From positions 36,330,501-36,394,500 of the forward strand of contig JAZHRO010000026.1 in assembly GCA_037157565.1 (NCBI GenBank): a DNA stretch of 64,000 bases, written 5' to 3'. Position 1 is the first letter of the stretch; every line of letters starts with the position of its first letter. The translations under genes and the position numbers were made by a program. The DNA comes from Thalassia testudinum (lineage: Eukaryota > Streptophyta > Magnoliopsida > Alismatales > Hydrocharitaceae). Of this stretch, positions 32,901-43,995 are shown in pieces. The notes below the pieces were generated by a model. The model was not told the DNA's origin. It worked only from the letters and a program-made list of their open reading frames with translations, and made no database searches.

Positions 32901-33304
32901 TTATGTACCTGTTTAATTCTCTACTGTTGTGGTGGTGTATACTGTAGTATTTCTTTTCTTTACTGCTATATTTTGTTACTGCTAGTTATATACATTATGA
33001 ATGTAGTTTATTTTACTGCTCTTTTGGTTACTTTCTCGTTGGACGACTGGGTCTTGGGATCAGTCGAGTCAGTCTGATTCTCGTGTCTCGTAGGGATTCG
33101 GGAATCGGGTCATTACATAGGGTGAGGAATTGGGGTTAAAAATCCTACGCTGGGATGCTTACGTAATGGAGTACTCAGAGTAAGGAACCACTATATATCC
33201 TACGTACTATTTTTGTGGTTTGGCTTTTATATTTCTTATCTTATTTTTTTAATCCTAAACTATTCAACCCCCCTTTTGTGAACTTGCACTTTTTAGATCC
33301 TATA
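29938..33304 (+). mobile_element. Second, 5'-truncated LTR of the older Sirevirus relative
   Basis: It starts at GGCCAGATCTGAATGCC, matching 27104 onward, so its U3 is missing. It runs to 30405, is interrupted by a solo LTR, and finishes at 33304 (GATCCTATA). Beyond 33304 the similarity ends. The ORF 30045-30233 lies in the LTR and has a counterpart in the other copy, so it is not a gene. Confidence 0.75.
30406..33117 (+). mobile_element. Solo LTR (2.7-kb family, copy 4)
   Basis: It begins TGTTACGAATAGGG and ends GGGTCATTACA. The flanks TGGGG and TAGGG form a duplicate with one mismatch. It has the family order: AGACGTCTGG array, CT-rich stretch, palindrome 30936-30964, second array (30961-31325), GAATCCTAGG repeats (31625-31760), three hairpins (32268-32333) and conserved tail. 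CpG sites in the 32340-32600 block are largely kept. Confidence 0.9.
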
Positions 33305-35890
33305 GGATGACAGCAAGGAGTGGAAATAGGGAGCTATTGATGGGGAGCTTTGACCAAGCAATTTGAATGCAAGGTAAGGAGTATTCATTTTCCTAGAGTG
33401 TACTCCATTTTGGTTTTAGCTTTTCATAGACAAACATCACTATGGCTTAAATCGACAATATTGGTATAATAGATGGGGATGTGATAGCTCCTGGGTGTAG
33501 AATGAATCTCCATGCAATACTAAGATCAAGATTGAAGGCATACAATGAGTCATAATGTAAATATAATTGAAATTGATATGCTTTTGTTCTTTAGTTTTTG
33601 ATTCGTAAACTTTTGTTTTAAGCTCCATTACAAGATTTAAATCATTCTGTAATTTAGTAGAGAACTATGAGGAAGCTTAGGGAGAGATTAGGAATGAATC
33701 CACAATGAATTGATCGAAAGTAGAGCCGATACTAAATGAAGAACCATGCATGGTTCTTCATTTAGTATCGACTCTACTTTGGGATCTAAATGACCAAACT
33801 AGTTGTTCAGGCATCTAAGCTTGGGGTTAGGGTTGGGGGTTGAAGATGATGCTTTGGATGGCTAAGATGGTGATTTAGATGTCTAAATCAAACTAAGAAT
33901 TAAATACAAAGAATATAGATGTGTAACCTAAGGTGTAATAAGTTAGGAAACAAAACCAATAGAATGTCAATGATTTTAGGAAGAGTTATTTCCCAAAATT
34001 AGGGGCATAGGCTCTAAGGGGGAATCTTGAAGAGATTAGTTGACAAGTACCAAGGTAGAAACCAAAAATGTGAAAGTCATGACCTAGGATATAATCCACG
34101 ACTCACAATTTCATGACAATGATTTAAATGAATGAAATAAATGAATGATGAAATAGAGCAAGTCTCCATTTGCTTGCCTAAGTCATAACCTAAAGCCAAC
34201 ACCTAGTTGGATGAGACTAATTAGTGAATATGTGCTTTGACCCATGGGAATCCAAATCCATTTGAAGGTGACGACCTATTGCAGAGAGATGCTAGAGCTT
34301 GGGGGTTTCTTGCTTGAGGATTAATGAGGAAGTGAGAAGACATTGCTAGCCTAAGTGAGCCACTTGATAAGGTTTCTAGTGTGATACATCTTAAAATTAG
34401 GAGTCTAAAAGAGTGATTTACTAGATTAGCCATGAGTCATGACTTATGTATATGTTTTCTCTAATCTCAGGTTTAAAGTGGTGGTTAGTTACCCTGATTG
34501 GATATGATGGTAGGAAACCTAAGAGGTTTCCCTAGTGAATAATGTTGGTCTGCCATGACAACACCAAGAAGGTTACCCAAATAGAGCTTATCATCATTAA
34601 GTATTGATAATTAGTTAGATTAGAATATGGACTCTTGTACGATTGGGGTGGTGAAAAAGGAACTGATTTGACAAATAGAAGGGTTATGAGCCATGTTCAA
34701 GGTAACTGATCTCCCAAGTGTCCAATCTGAAAATGGACAACACACTAGTTGGGAATGGTTAAAAGTAATTTACAAGAAGGGTCCCAAGTTTATATTGATT
34801 CTCAAATTGGGTCCTAATAATTTTTTTCCCAATTTGGGTCCCATTTTCTATTACTTGTAATGCAAGAGACTCGTCGTTAAATGCATGACCACATGATGTC
34901 AGGAGGAAGATTTCTACTTGGTGGTGGATGAAAATACCACTGTTACAAAAAGGTTGCCCTCTTTATACTAATTCAAAAATTGAGCCCTAATAAACATTTT
35001 TCCTAATACGAGTCTTGATCGAGCCCGTTAGAATAGAGGACTCTACTAAAAAATAATCACAAAGAGGCACAAGAATTGGTAACCTAGTTCCACCTGATAG
35101 GTATACATCTGGGGGGAAAGCTATGCTCCCAAAGTTCCACTAAAATCAATATTCCAAGCACTTTGCTTCTTTCCTCTCTCAGATTGAGTCCTCACAAAAG
35201 TTAACCTCCCCCAGCTATTTATATGGGAGGCTAGACAACAGGTGGGGATCATGGGGGGTTCCCCACAATCCCATGACTTGGTAATAAATGATATTTAACT
35301 ACACAAGTTACTACCATAAATTATCATTAACGTGGTCCCCTTGATTGTTGCAAAATATGTTTTGCTGTTACTATCATAATGTATCGCAACAGGCAACAGT
35401 CATTGTTTGAGATCCGCTGAGCTGGATTCCTTGAAGCTTTATCGAGTCGATCCTGACAATTAGTTCCATGCAGGTGGACCTAACCTCCAGTAGTCAGCCC
35501 TATGCAGTTGATCCTGTCAACCGGATATTCTTGGTGAGGTCATCATTCAGTTAGATCTGGTAATTGTTCTTGATGGATCCACCGTGCTTCTGCAAGTGAA
35601 TGGATCCTGAAACTCAGATAGTCGGATCTTCCAAAACCCCTTGGATAGTCAGATCCAACTGGTTCTCTGAGTAATTAGATTCAAGTTGGCTTTAAGATGT
35701 AAGGAATGTTTCGTCCCTCATTAGGTCCCTTTTATATTATTTGTAATAGTGAAGGACTCAACATGATAGACCTGTCAATCCTATCGGCCATATGACATAA
35801 CATGGACGATTTCTACCAAGTAGTTGGCGAAAATACCTCTATTTTATTTGTCTATCCCCATTCTTTACAAGGACGATAAAGCATGTATCC
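33305..35890. other. Non-genic decayed sequence
   Basis: No ORF with recognisable content. It holds the 64-bp palindrome at 33717-33780 and two diverged direct repeats (about 34836-34945 and 35722-35840) sharing TTGTAAT, GATTTCTAC and GAAAATACC in order. At about 35400-35700 GGATCC/AGATCC motifs recur at short intervals (for example GATAGTCGGATC and GATAGTCAGATC), resembling an old LTR U3. Confidence 0.4.
33717..33780. repeat. 64-bp near-perfect palindrome
   Basis: Arms of 32 bases meet with no spacer at 33748/33749. They begin AAAGTAGAG, end CTCTACTTT and differ at one position (GAGCCG against CGACTC). Such a structure could extrude as a cruciform or fold as an RNA hairpin. Confidence 0.9.
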
Positions 35891-35891
35891 T

Positions 35892-37640
35892 TCAACCATC
35901 CTCATTCCATCTTGCTCCAAATCTCTTGAGGCACGAAAGAGTGACTGCATTTGTAGTATGGTTGTTTCTGGGAGGAGGTTGGGAAGCCTGATTTTGATTA
36001 AAACCTGGTGGGTGTTGAGGTGCTAGGTAGATTGGTTGATTGGGAAACACACTTTGATGCTCGTTTCGTTGATTATTAGGGTTGGGCATGGGTTGAGAGG
36101 GCAAATTTCTAGTAGGTCTATGATTAGGAGTGACCTTGACTTTGCTGATTAGTGACCATACGGGTTACTTCTATCATTTGATTTTGCATGCCTTGCAAAG
36201 TTTTCATGACCTAAGTATTAATATCCTCTTGAGATGGCCTAATTTGAGACATGTTTTGCCCATAAATCCCAAATTGGTTTTGTTTAGGGAACGAAACTTG
36301 ATTTTGGGATTTCTAGGACAAGTTCGGGTTGTTCCCCCAATTTTGACTATATGAGTTGGAGGGATTTCTAAATTGCTCCTAGAGAGCCGAGATGATTTTA
36401 GTGGGGTTGAGAAGATTTTGATCCATGTAATCATAATTCCCAGTCAAAGTTTGTGGAAATTTAGGTGAATATTACTGTTCAGCAGGAGTAGCACCAATAT
36501 TGTGTGGATTTTCTCTCCTCAGAAGGTTAGGGGGATTTAGGTAAGGAGCTTGTTTTTGCGTCAGCTCTTCTTCCATTTTTTTTCGGTTAATTTGCATCTG
36601 ATCCAATCGTTGAGCTATCATGTGTAGGTCATCTTGTGTGACTAGAATAGATGCAGATTTGGAGTCAATTTCATTTACTCCGAGTCTTGGGTTTGCTGTC
36701 CTACCAAATGTATCCATTGAAGCCAAATTGAATGAGTTTTCACTCATTTCTTCAAAAAGAAGGTAGACACTATGAACATCTTTATTAAGGAAATTCTCCC
36801 CACATGAAGCATCCACGAACCGTTTTAATTGATCTTCTAATCTATGATAGAAGATTTGCACTAGCTGCCATCATGGAATCTCATGGTGGGGGAAACTCCT
36901 TAGTAATTCTTGAAATCTCTCCCAAGACTCGTGGAGAGGTTCACCAAATTTTTGTTGAAAGGTTGTAATTGATCATCTTAAAGCATTTGTATGATGGATC
37001 AGGAAAAAGTTTTTCAACAAAACGCTTTTTAATTAGGGCTAGGTGATGATAGGACACTCAACTGTCCTGAACCAGTAAGATGCCTTGTCTTTTGATGAGA
37101 GAGGGAAAAGTCTCCTAAGCCACAATTCTTCCCTTACATTGCGGGAACGAGTAGTTTGAGCGAGGATAGTCAGCTCCTCGAGGTGGCTAAAAGGGTCCTC
37201 TCTTGGAAGACCATGGAAATGTTTAATTAGATTCAAGATAGCAGGTTTAATTTCAAAATCCCCTTTGGGTATAACCACTCCGGGTCTCTCTTCATAGTTG
37301 AAAGGTTCATAAAAATCCTTAAGTGGTACAAGAAGTTCCCCAAGTGGTTGACCCGATCTTTGGTTAGCTAGGTTCATGACCATCCTAGCCAACTGTTGCT
37401 GATTTAATTGAAGTCGGGCCAATCAGTCTATCATTATAAAGAGGGGATTAAGTGGCATTTGATTTAAACCTAGTTATTCTGGTTGTTTAGGTAGCTCCAA
37501 ACTTGGCAAGTTAAGGATGGGAAAATAAGCATGCGGGTTAGCTGACGGGTTTTGAACATTGGGGTTAAGGTTCGGTTGAGAGGTGGAAGCAGAAGGGTTA
37601 GGAGCAGAATTTCTGGACCTGTTTTCCATATTTTCAATGT
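35892..37640 (-). pseudogene. Ty3/gypsy (Athila/Tat-like) Gag fragment
   Basis: Read on the minus strand, the order fits a plant gypsy Gag. A Ser/Asn/Pro-rich start (MENRSRNSAPNPSAS, near 37629) is followed by FEIKPAILNLI, HGLPREDPFSHLEE and LRRLFPLSSKDKASYWF (about 37240-37090). Then come FGEPLHESWERF (near 36930), VQIFYHRLEDQLKRFVDASCG (36861-36800), LFEEMSENSF, and a long Pro/Asn/Gln-rich tail to about 35892. Stops and shifts separate the parts. No protease or RT follows to the left, and no LTR pair is recognised, so this is an orphan gag. Confidence 0.75.
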
Positions 37641-38165
37641 TTAGGTCAGAGGAATGATGCAAGGAAGACAAAGAAAACAAAGATCTTTTTGTGCGTGGGG
37701 CGAAATCAATTAGTCCCTTGAGATGTGGATTCTGGGACCCTCGCTCGTGCATGCACTTGGAAGACAAAGAGGGGAGGAGAAGAGAAGTAATGAAGAGAAG
37801 TGTGCAAAACAAGCAAGCAAGCCTAAGTCTACCTTAAGGTTGACTCCTTAAAGAAACCTAAGACTTGGGAACCTCGTAAGGGATCAATAAATGAACCCAC
37901 TTCCCAAAGATCACCCGACTAGACTAACGAGGTGGCTTGGATCCAAGCATATCTTGGGAAAATCACTAAGGGTTTGTGTAAACCCTTACCCATTGTTTGA
38001 CTTCCCTTCAAGTCTGTCACCACATTTTCTAAGGGAATTAGGAGCGATTAATGATCCTCAAATTCTGGATATCAAGCCTAGTTTTTGTGAAAACATGGCA
38101 GGGAAGATCCTGACTACCCTCCATTTAGCAGCAGGCTCTCCAAGGTTGTAAAGAGCATCATCCCC
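37641..38165 (-). other. Probable 5' leader of the gypsy gag fragment
   Basis: This lies upstream of the minus-strand Gag start and ends where CACTA transposase similarity begins. A small in-frame extension (37642-37812) is not credible as coding. No primer site or LTR edge could be found, so the junction to the CACTA fragment is undefined. Confidence 0.35.
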
Positions 38166-38189
38166 CTCTCTTGTTTTGATTAGCGGTTT

Positions 38190-39516
38190 GCCTTAAAGGA
38201 GCTCAAGAGGGAGATCATTCGTTACTTAGAGGTAATTATTATATATTCGGGTTTATATATGTTTCTTTTAATGTGATTTGATGTATATAAATGTTTAATT
38301 TATAGGCGATCTTCGATTGGGGGGATGATCCAGAGGCCTCCAAGTATATCCTCAGTTATGCATCGAGGTGTCATCAAGATTGGAGACTTCATATAAAAAA
38401 ATTGTAAGAAAAATATTTTTAAATTTCTTTGATATATACATTTTAATTATATAATTTATTTTTTTTGTTATTTAATATTTTGCGAATAGGTCATATGAGA
38501 AGGCCTTGAGGAATGTACCTCCTTTCATACTGCTAGAGATATGGAAGGATTGTTGTCATCATTGAAGGAAGCCTAAGACGTAGGTAGTTAAATAACATGT
38601 TATGTGTTAAAATTTAATTATTATTAATTTGTTTACTAATAAAAATATATATATGTATTTTCTAAAGGATCAGGTGAAGAAGAACAAGGCCAATAAGGCC
38701 AAAGCTCCACCGTAGACTCATGTCTTGTGTTGGATGAGTATTGATAAGCTCAAGACAAGATATGTAAGTACATTTCCTATTTATTTATATTTCTAATTAA
38801 CATGCATGTAACTTTAAATTATTAATTATATTTTATATTTACTTAATTTTAGGCGAGTACACGTGACGGTGCCCCAATTGGGTCGTCTTGAAGTCTATGA
38901 GATCACTCATAGCAAGGTTACATACGACGGGTGTACATGGATTCACGGGACCTACCAAGCCAAGCATATAAGTTTTTTTTTTAATTATTTAAATTTAACT
39001 TTCATTTCAATCAAACATATTACTTACATTAAAATGCAATTAGGGAGAAATGTATGACTTGGTCCACCCACCTTTGCCTACAAAGGAGAGCTCTGCAACC
39101 CAACAGCCTCCTATGACACTTGAGGAGGCTTTCCGGACAGTAATGCCTTCAGAACATGATGGATTTGTTTGTAGTGGAGGTTGGAGTCAGATGCTCACGA
39201 CTTGGTTCGGATGGAAGGGATCATCTAACGTGTCTTTTACTGAGGTGGAGCAGCTGAGTCGCAGGTACAGCAGACTTAGATGCAGCTGAATGACATGACT
39301 AGAGAGTTGCGAGCTGCTAAAGAGGAGATCCACCAGCAGAAATTGGATTTCAAGGAGTAGATGGCCCAACATCAGGCACAATGGGCGGAGATGATGGCCA
39401 TACTTCGAGGTGGGCATAAACTTAATCACAGCAACTTCCATTATCGTGCATGTCGTGGGCCAGACAATGATTTTGGCATAGGAGGTGCTGGTCATGGTAT
39501 TGGTGCGGGAGTTTAG
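38190..39516 (+). pseudogene. CACTA accessory transposase (Transposase_24 / TNPA-like), partial
   Basis: Exons separated by AT-rich introns with GT..AG-like borders give in order: KELKREIIRYLE (near 38195), AIFDWGDDPEASKYIL..QDWR (38306-38390), EKALRNVPPF..EIWKDCCHHW (38490-38565), VKKNKANKAKAPP (38672-38712), GRLEVYEITHSKVTYDG..HGTYQAKH (38878-38970). The last exon runs from 39041 with MTLEEAFRTVMPSEHDGFVCSG to stop TAG at 39514-39516, with a few stops. A parallel gene lies at 55774-57695. The family binds subterminal repeats and helps excision (established for maize Spm TnpA, inferred here). The 5' end is missing. Confidence 0.75.
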
Positions 39517-39699
39517 CTCGCATCTTTTCTTTATATTTTTTATTTTTATTTGTGTAATGTTTAGGGTTTATTTATGTTATGTTATTCTTTTGTAAACTTT
39601 CTCTAAGTTAGTTTGTAGTAATGTAATGTTTATTTCGTATTATATGTTTTATTGAATGTTATGTATGTGCTATAGGATGTTATGTTGGTTAATTTAAAT

Positions 39700-40145
39700 G
39701 TTACCTTTCATTACATTTATAAAATCTAATCAATTAAAAAAAATTATATTTGGCGATGGTTATTTGAATAATCGTCGTCAAGGTACCTTTTGCGACAGTT
39801 ATAAAACCATCGCGAAAGTAAGCAAATTGACTTGCCCCTCCTCACAGCTTATTTTTCACGACGTTTATACAACTGTCGTGAAATAACATTTAGCGACGGT
39901 CGCCAATAATGAATTTGGGACAGTTATACAATAACTGTCATGAAAGTATTGTAAAGACGGTTACAAGTCGTTGCAAAAGAAATCCAATCACGATAGGTAG
40001 GGTCGGTGCTATTAGAAACAGTTAGTATTAATAATCGTCGCGAAAGACTATTCGCTTCACAACCTTCTGCGATGCCAACTTAAGACAGTTTGTTACTTTT
40101 GGCGATGGTTTTTAACTGTCACTAAAAGTGGTTTTTCTTGTACTG
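39700..40145. repeat. Right subterminal repeat region of the truncated CACTA element
   Basis: Repeated motifs such as GCGACAGTTATAAAACC, GCGACGGTC and AACTGTCGTGAAA occur in both directions, forming inverted pairs. They resemble the subterminal repeats of the complete element at 43411-58331. Such repeats are the transposase-binding sites in CACTA elements. Confidence 0.7.
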
Positions 40146-40499
40146 GTGCCTCCCTCGTTTGGCTCGAATAGAGTAGAGTCCAACTTTATTGGGTGAGGCA
40201 TAAGCGTGAAACTTTGATAAGCAGCGGAGGTCACAAAAACGTGTTTCGATATAGGGGCTTCATGCTAGGCCTCCTCTCGAGTAGAGGACCTTGCCACAAA
40301 ACTAGTGCACACCTACTTCTTTGTTGGGCACTCACTCTCACCAGAAGTTTAGCCTCGTCCTTTCTTATTCACCTACTCCCTGGGTTCCATAGTTTTGAAG
40401 GCCACGAAAGTTGCAAAGATAGAATAAAGTCAAATTAGCATAACAAACCCAAGTGTATAAGCTCGTGAGCACTCATTAGCATCTGGATATATAGTCATC

Positions 40500-41160
40500 C
40501 TCGAACTAAGACAAGATCATTTAGATGTCCTCTTGTGCAAGCTCCTACCAGGCTAAGACCCAAAACCTTCCAAGGTATCCATCTCATATTTGAGCTAATA
40601 GCTAAGGGGCAACCATACATCACACTCAAGAGGACCTTGCTAGTCATTTGGAACACGAAGGGCTCACCATTGTTTACAATAAAGAAATGGTGGTCTTACA
40701 CCTTCAGGTTGTCTGGTAGGTCCACAAGTTGGTAGCCTAGCTTCTTCATCAGAAAGGTGTACGTCCCGATTGGTAGATAGCCCTTCTTTGCTTTCTAAGG
40801 AAATAAACGAAAAAGATGTTGGAAAAGGTTTAGCTGAGGCGTAATCCGAAGGTTAAAACAGGCAACTATAAAGGCATTTAGGACCATCCTGCAGTTTGAG
40901 CCAAGTTGGGATGGAGTGAGATTGTAAACAGAAAGGAAACCAACAATAAAAGGATTAAAAGGGATGCGAAGCCCATTTTCTATGGTGTATTTACAAATAA
41001 CAAAGTTGTCTGACTGGTCGAGAGAACATAGCCTCAATTGCTCCCCTGCTACAGTATACTTGACCCCGCCTATGTTATGTCTTCTAAGAAATTTTCCTAT
41101 CTCCTCCTTGCTGTGGATTGAAGAAGGAAAATTGTACATGGCAATAGTCTCGTCACTCAC
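40500..41160 (-). pseudogene. Putative plant gypsy-type transposon protein fragment (Transposase_28-like)
   Basis: The minus-strand ORF 41160-40795 has ENGLRIPFNPFIVGFLSVYNL and LTPSQLGSNCRMVLNAFIV. This follows the pattern of the plant putative gypsy-type transposon N-terminal domain (a position in FPLHPLV, then LAPSQL, then a Trp/Arg-rich helix). After one stop the frame continues left with TYTFLMKKLGYQLVDLPDNL and HHFFIVNGEPF to about 40500. Its role in the element is unknown. It is decayed, with no partner genes visible. Confidence 0.5.
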
Positions 41161-42284
41161 CTACTTAGAAGAAGAGGGGTCCTCACCTTGGCTAATCAAT
41201 GACATTCCTAAATTCGAACTATGGGGAGTTCTCTTTGATTAAGGTAAAGAACACAACACCTGAAGAGCAATCACTTCAATGCCAAGAGTAAAACTCATTT
41301 ACTACCCTCACCTACCCCTATTTATAACAAGGGGTAAAAGGTGAAGAGGCATGAATTTTACCGCTCCAAATGTCCCATCAGCATTTAGTGCAACAAGATA
41401 GTTTCAAAGCCCAAGTCAATGGGGTCACAACACATGTCTCGCACACTTAGCCTTGAGAATACCAATTGATGTGATGGCGCCACTTACCCTACTGCCGTGC
41501 ATAGACAAGGTAACGCGATGGCTACCCACCATTCACCTTAATACTTGGGAGAAGAAATCACCTTGCCAGGACATGGTACCCTTGCTGGAGTGTGGATGGT
41601 ATAGACCACCAAGTTTGGACAGGGGGCAAAATGCCCAAAGCACCACAAGAGTGCCCAAGTGGATAAACTGCAAAGGAAACAACCCTAATACCCTCGAAGA
41701 GGACCACAAAATGCCCATCTCAAAGCACCAATTGCTCAGCACCTTGGGTGGAAGCTATTGGGGGTAAGGAGGGCACAGCTAAAAAAAATTTTGGCCTATT
41801 CTTTTAGTACTTTTGTAGCCTACATAGCTGGATTACAAGAGTGGGGCCAATTGATGAGGGGAAAAAAGTCAAACCCAAATGATTGACCCAACAAGCCCAA
41901 GGAATCAAAGGATGGGTCAGCTTAAAGCCCAGAAGGAGCAATTCTACAACAAAAGAACCAAGTCCACACCACCGAAACCCTAGCTGACTCGATTGGTTTG
42001 CTAGCAAAAGTAGCTGACCGAGATCCTCAAGTGAAAAACTCGCTAGAAAGCCACAAGTGGAGTTGGCTAAGGAACCCAGGAAAAGCGAAGCAAGTTCTCT
42101 AAAGTAGCTCAATGAGTAGCTAGCTAGATATCCAAATGGGGCACCATGCCCATCCATCAAGATAGTGAAGCCCAAGTGGCGATGACCCAAAAGGCGAAAT
42201 GATGCAAAGACGAAGTGGGACCTTGAGAAGTGGAGAAAATGATTACACTCCTAGGAGAGCAAATGATTACTTGTAATAATTAGG

Positions 42285-42540
42285 GCCTTAAATCCCCTTA
42301 TAAAAGATCCCATTGTATATGAAAAAGGAGTAATCATCCACATTGTACAAAAGAGAAATATTAGTACACTCTTGAAGGTAAGATTCTCTCCCCACACGTA
42401 CACCGTATAGGTAGTAGGTTACTAATTAATCTCGTATCTCTTGTGCAATCAATTGTTAGACTTTTAGATCAGCATGATCGAGTTCGATTAGTAACCCAAT
42501 GTAGAAGGAGGTCAAGTTAGTGTTAGAAGTAGAATAGGCT
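42285..42540 (+). repeat. Possible LTR remnant with promoter
   Basis: CCTTATAAAAGATCCC (TATA at about 42300) is followed by CACACGTACACCGTATAGG and a T-rich leader. The layout resembles the promoter and R region of plant LTRs. No paired copy or edge is found, and the direction is opposite to the nearby transposon fragment. Confidence 0.25.
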
Positions 42541-43410
42541 TTAGGGTGCATTTGGATGAATATTTATATTTGGCTCAGGATAAAGTTTAGCAAGTATTTC
42601 ATTATGGAGGTGCTCAAATAGGTATTGGAATAGTGGTGGGATAAATGTGATACATGACTTGATGTGTCATAAGTTGTACTTTTTTATTTATACTGAAAGT
42701 AGAGGTGTAGAGAAAGAGTTGTAGTTTATGTGTTTTACATTTGATTTTAGATTTTTTGTTATTGTTTTGTTACAAGGTGGAGTGAATAGCTAGCAATTGA
42801 ATGTGACATGTGAGTTGATAAACTATAAGTAGGAATTGAAGATGACTTCTCTTATAAATTCCATTAAATCTATACTATTGTTCATGTACCATGCATCTTA
42901 ACTCGCTATGTACACTTTTGTATAAACTTGCATCCAAATATACATTTTGTGTTTATCTTGTTCTACTTTTAAGTGAATTTGCTCACATGCGTCCATCACC
43001 AAGAATCCACATGTATCATAATTACGGCACGTAGGCAAGGTAATATGCTTAATTATGTCCAATCTCTTTTACTTAATTTATAGCTCAGGAAGTAAGAATC
43101 ATATGATTGGGTGGCGTGATGTGTGCCTTTCTATAGATGAAGGAGGGTTCGATCTCAACGAGCTCACTGGACTTTGTAAAGTAAGTGGTGTGCATTTGGC
43201 ACCGTAGACTGATGGATAAAGCTTGAAGGTGGTGTGGGAATTTGGAGTTCTTGGATGAGGCAACGATGCCCCATCCATAATGTCCTGCATGTGCCTATGT
43301 GTAGGACAGACTAAAGATGTTGGGTTAGTTGATACGGATCAGGGGCTGCAGCCTTTAACAAAGATTATTTTGAGTGTTAGCATCATTCTCATTTTGGCTT
43401 TAGGAAGTAG

Positions 43411-43740
43411 TACTACTAGAAAAATGGGCTTTCATGACGCTTTTGTGGTGACGGTTTTTGTTAAAATCGTCTTCTATAACAGAATATATAAACGATAGTT
43501 TTAAAATTGTCTTATTGATGATATAGACGACGGTTTTAATTAAAACTGTCATGTATATTATTAACCCTCAATACCCCGTCTTGTATGCAGAAATCCTCGC
43601 ATTGACATACACAATGGTTTTCTAGAAAACCGTCGTGTATATCATTCACCAAAATTCCCTTCGACGTGAAATTTTGTGCCCTAACCCGACTTTAGATGAC
43701 AGTTTTATATAAAACCATCGTTAAATGTGCAATATTAGCC
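43411..43740. repeat. Left terminal and subterminal repeats of the CACTA element
   Basis: The terminal repeat is followed by units such as GTGACGGTTTTTGTTAAAATCGTC, GACGACGGTTTTAATTAAAACTGTC and AATGGTTTTCTAGAAAACCGTCGTG. Each is itself an inverted pair around an AT core. They mirror the right end at 57930-58331. Confidence 0.8.
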
Positions 43741-43990
43741 CGACAATGCCTGATCCCTTAGAACCCTCCCCTTTCTTTTCCTCTCTTCTTCGTCGAATCC
43801 GACGATCGACCTCCAGCCGCATCGTCGTCTCATCCTCAGTAAGCACCCCTCCTCCTCCCATGGCCATCCTCCTCCTTCGACCTCCTCCAGCCCCCTCTCC
43901 TCATCGTCCTCCTTCACATGCACGCAGTCGCCGCCCTCCTCCTCGCAGCACTGCCGTCGACCACGCCATCTCCTTCTCATCCGCTCCCTC
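43741..43990 (+). other. GC-rich leader of the CACTA element
   Basis: A short Pro/Ser/Arg-rich ORF (43725-44009) opens here but runs into the solo LTR at 43996. Overlapping antisense ORFs share the codon-level bias of a TCC/CCT-rich tract. It may be a first exon or untranslated leader of the transposase transcript. No domain is recognised. Confidence 0.35.
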
Positions 43991-43995
43991 CCACG

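Larger units (their letters stand above)
38166..40145 (+). mobile_element. Right half of a CACTA (En/Spm) transposon
   Basis: It carries the last exons of a CACTA accessory transposase, then 600 bases of subterminal repeats, and ends TTTTTCTTGTACTG at 40145, one base from the canonical CACTA end TTTTTCTTGTAGTG. The matching left end (CACTACAAGAAAAA) is not found to the left, so the element is truncated, apparently at the gypsy gag fragment. Confidence 0.75.
40146..43410. other. Mostly non-genic region with a gypsy-type transposon fragment
   Basis: Apart from the minus-strand fragment at 40500-41160 and a possible LTR remnant at 42285-42540, nothing is recognised. ORFs at 41453-41767 (+), 41533-41742 (-) and 41804-42190 (-) overlap in antisense or lack family features. 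Confidence 0.4.
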
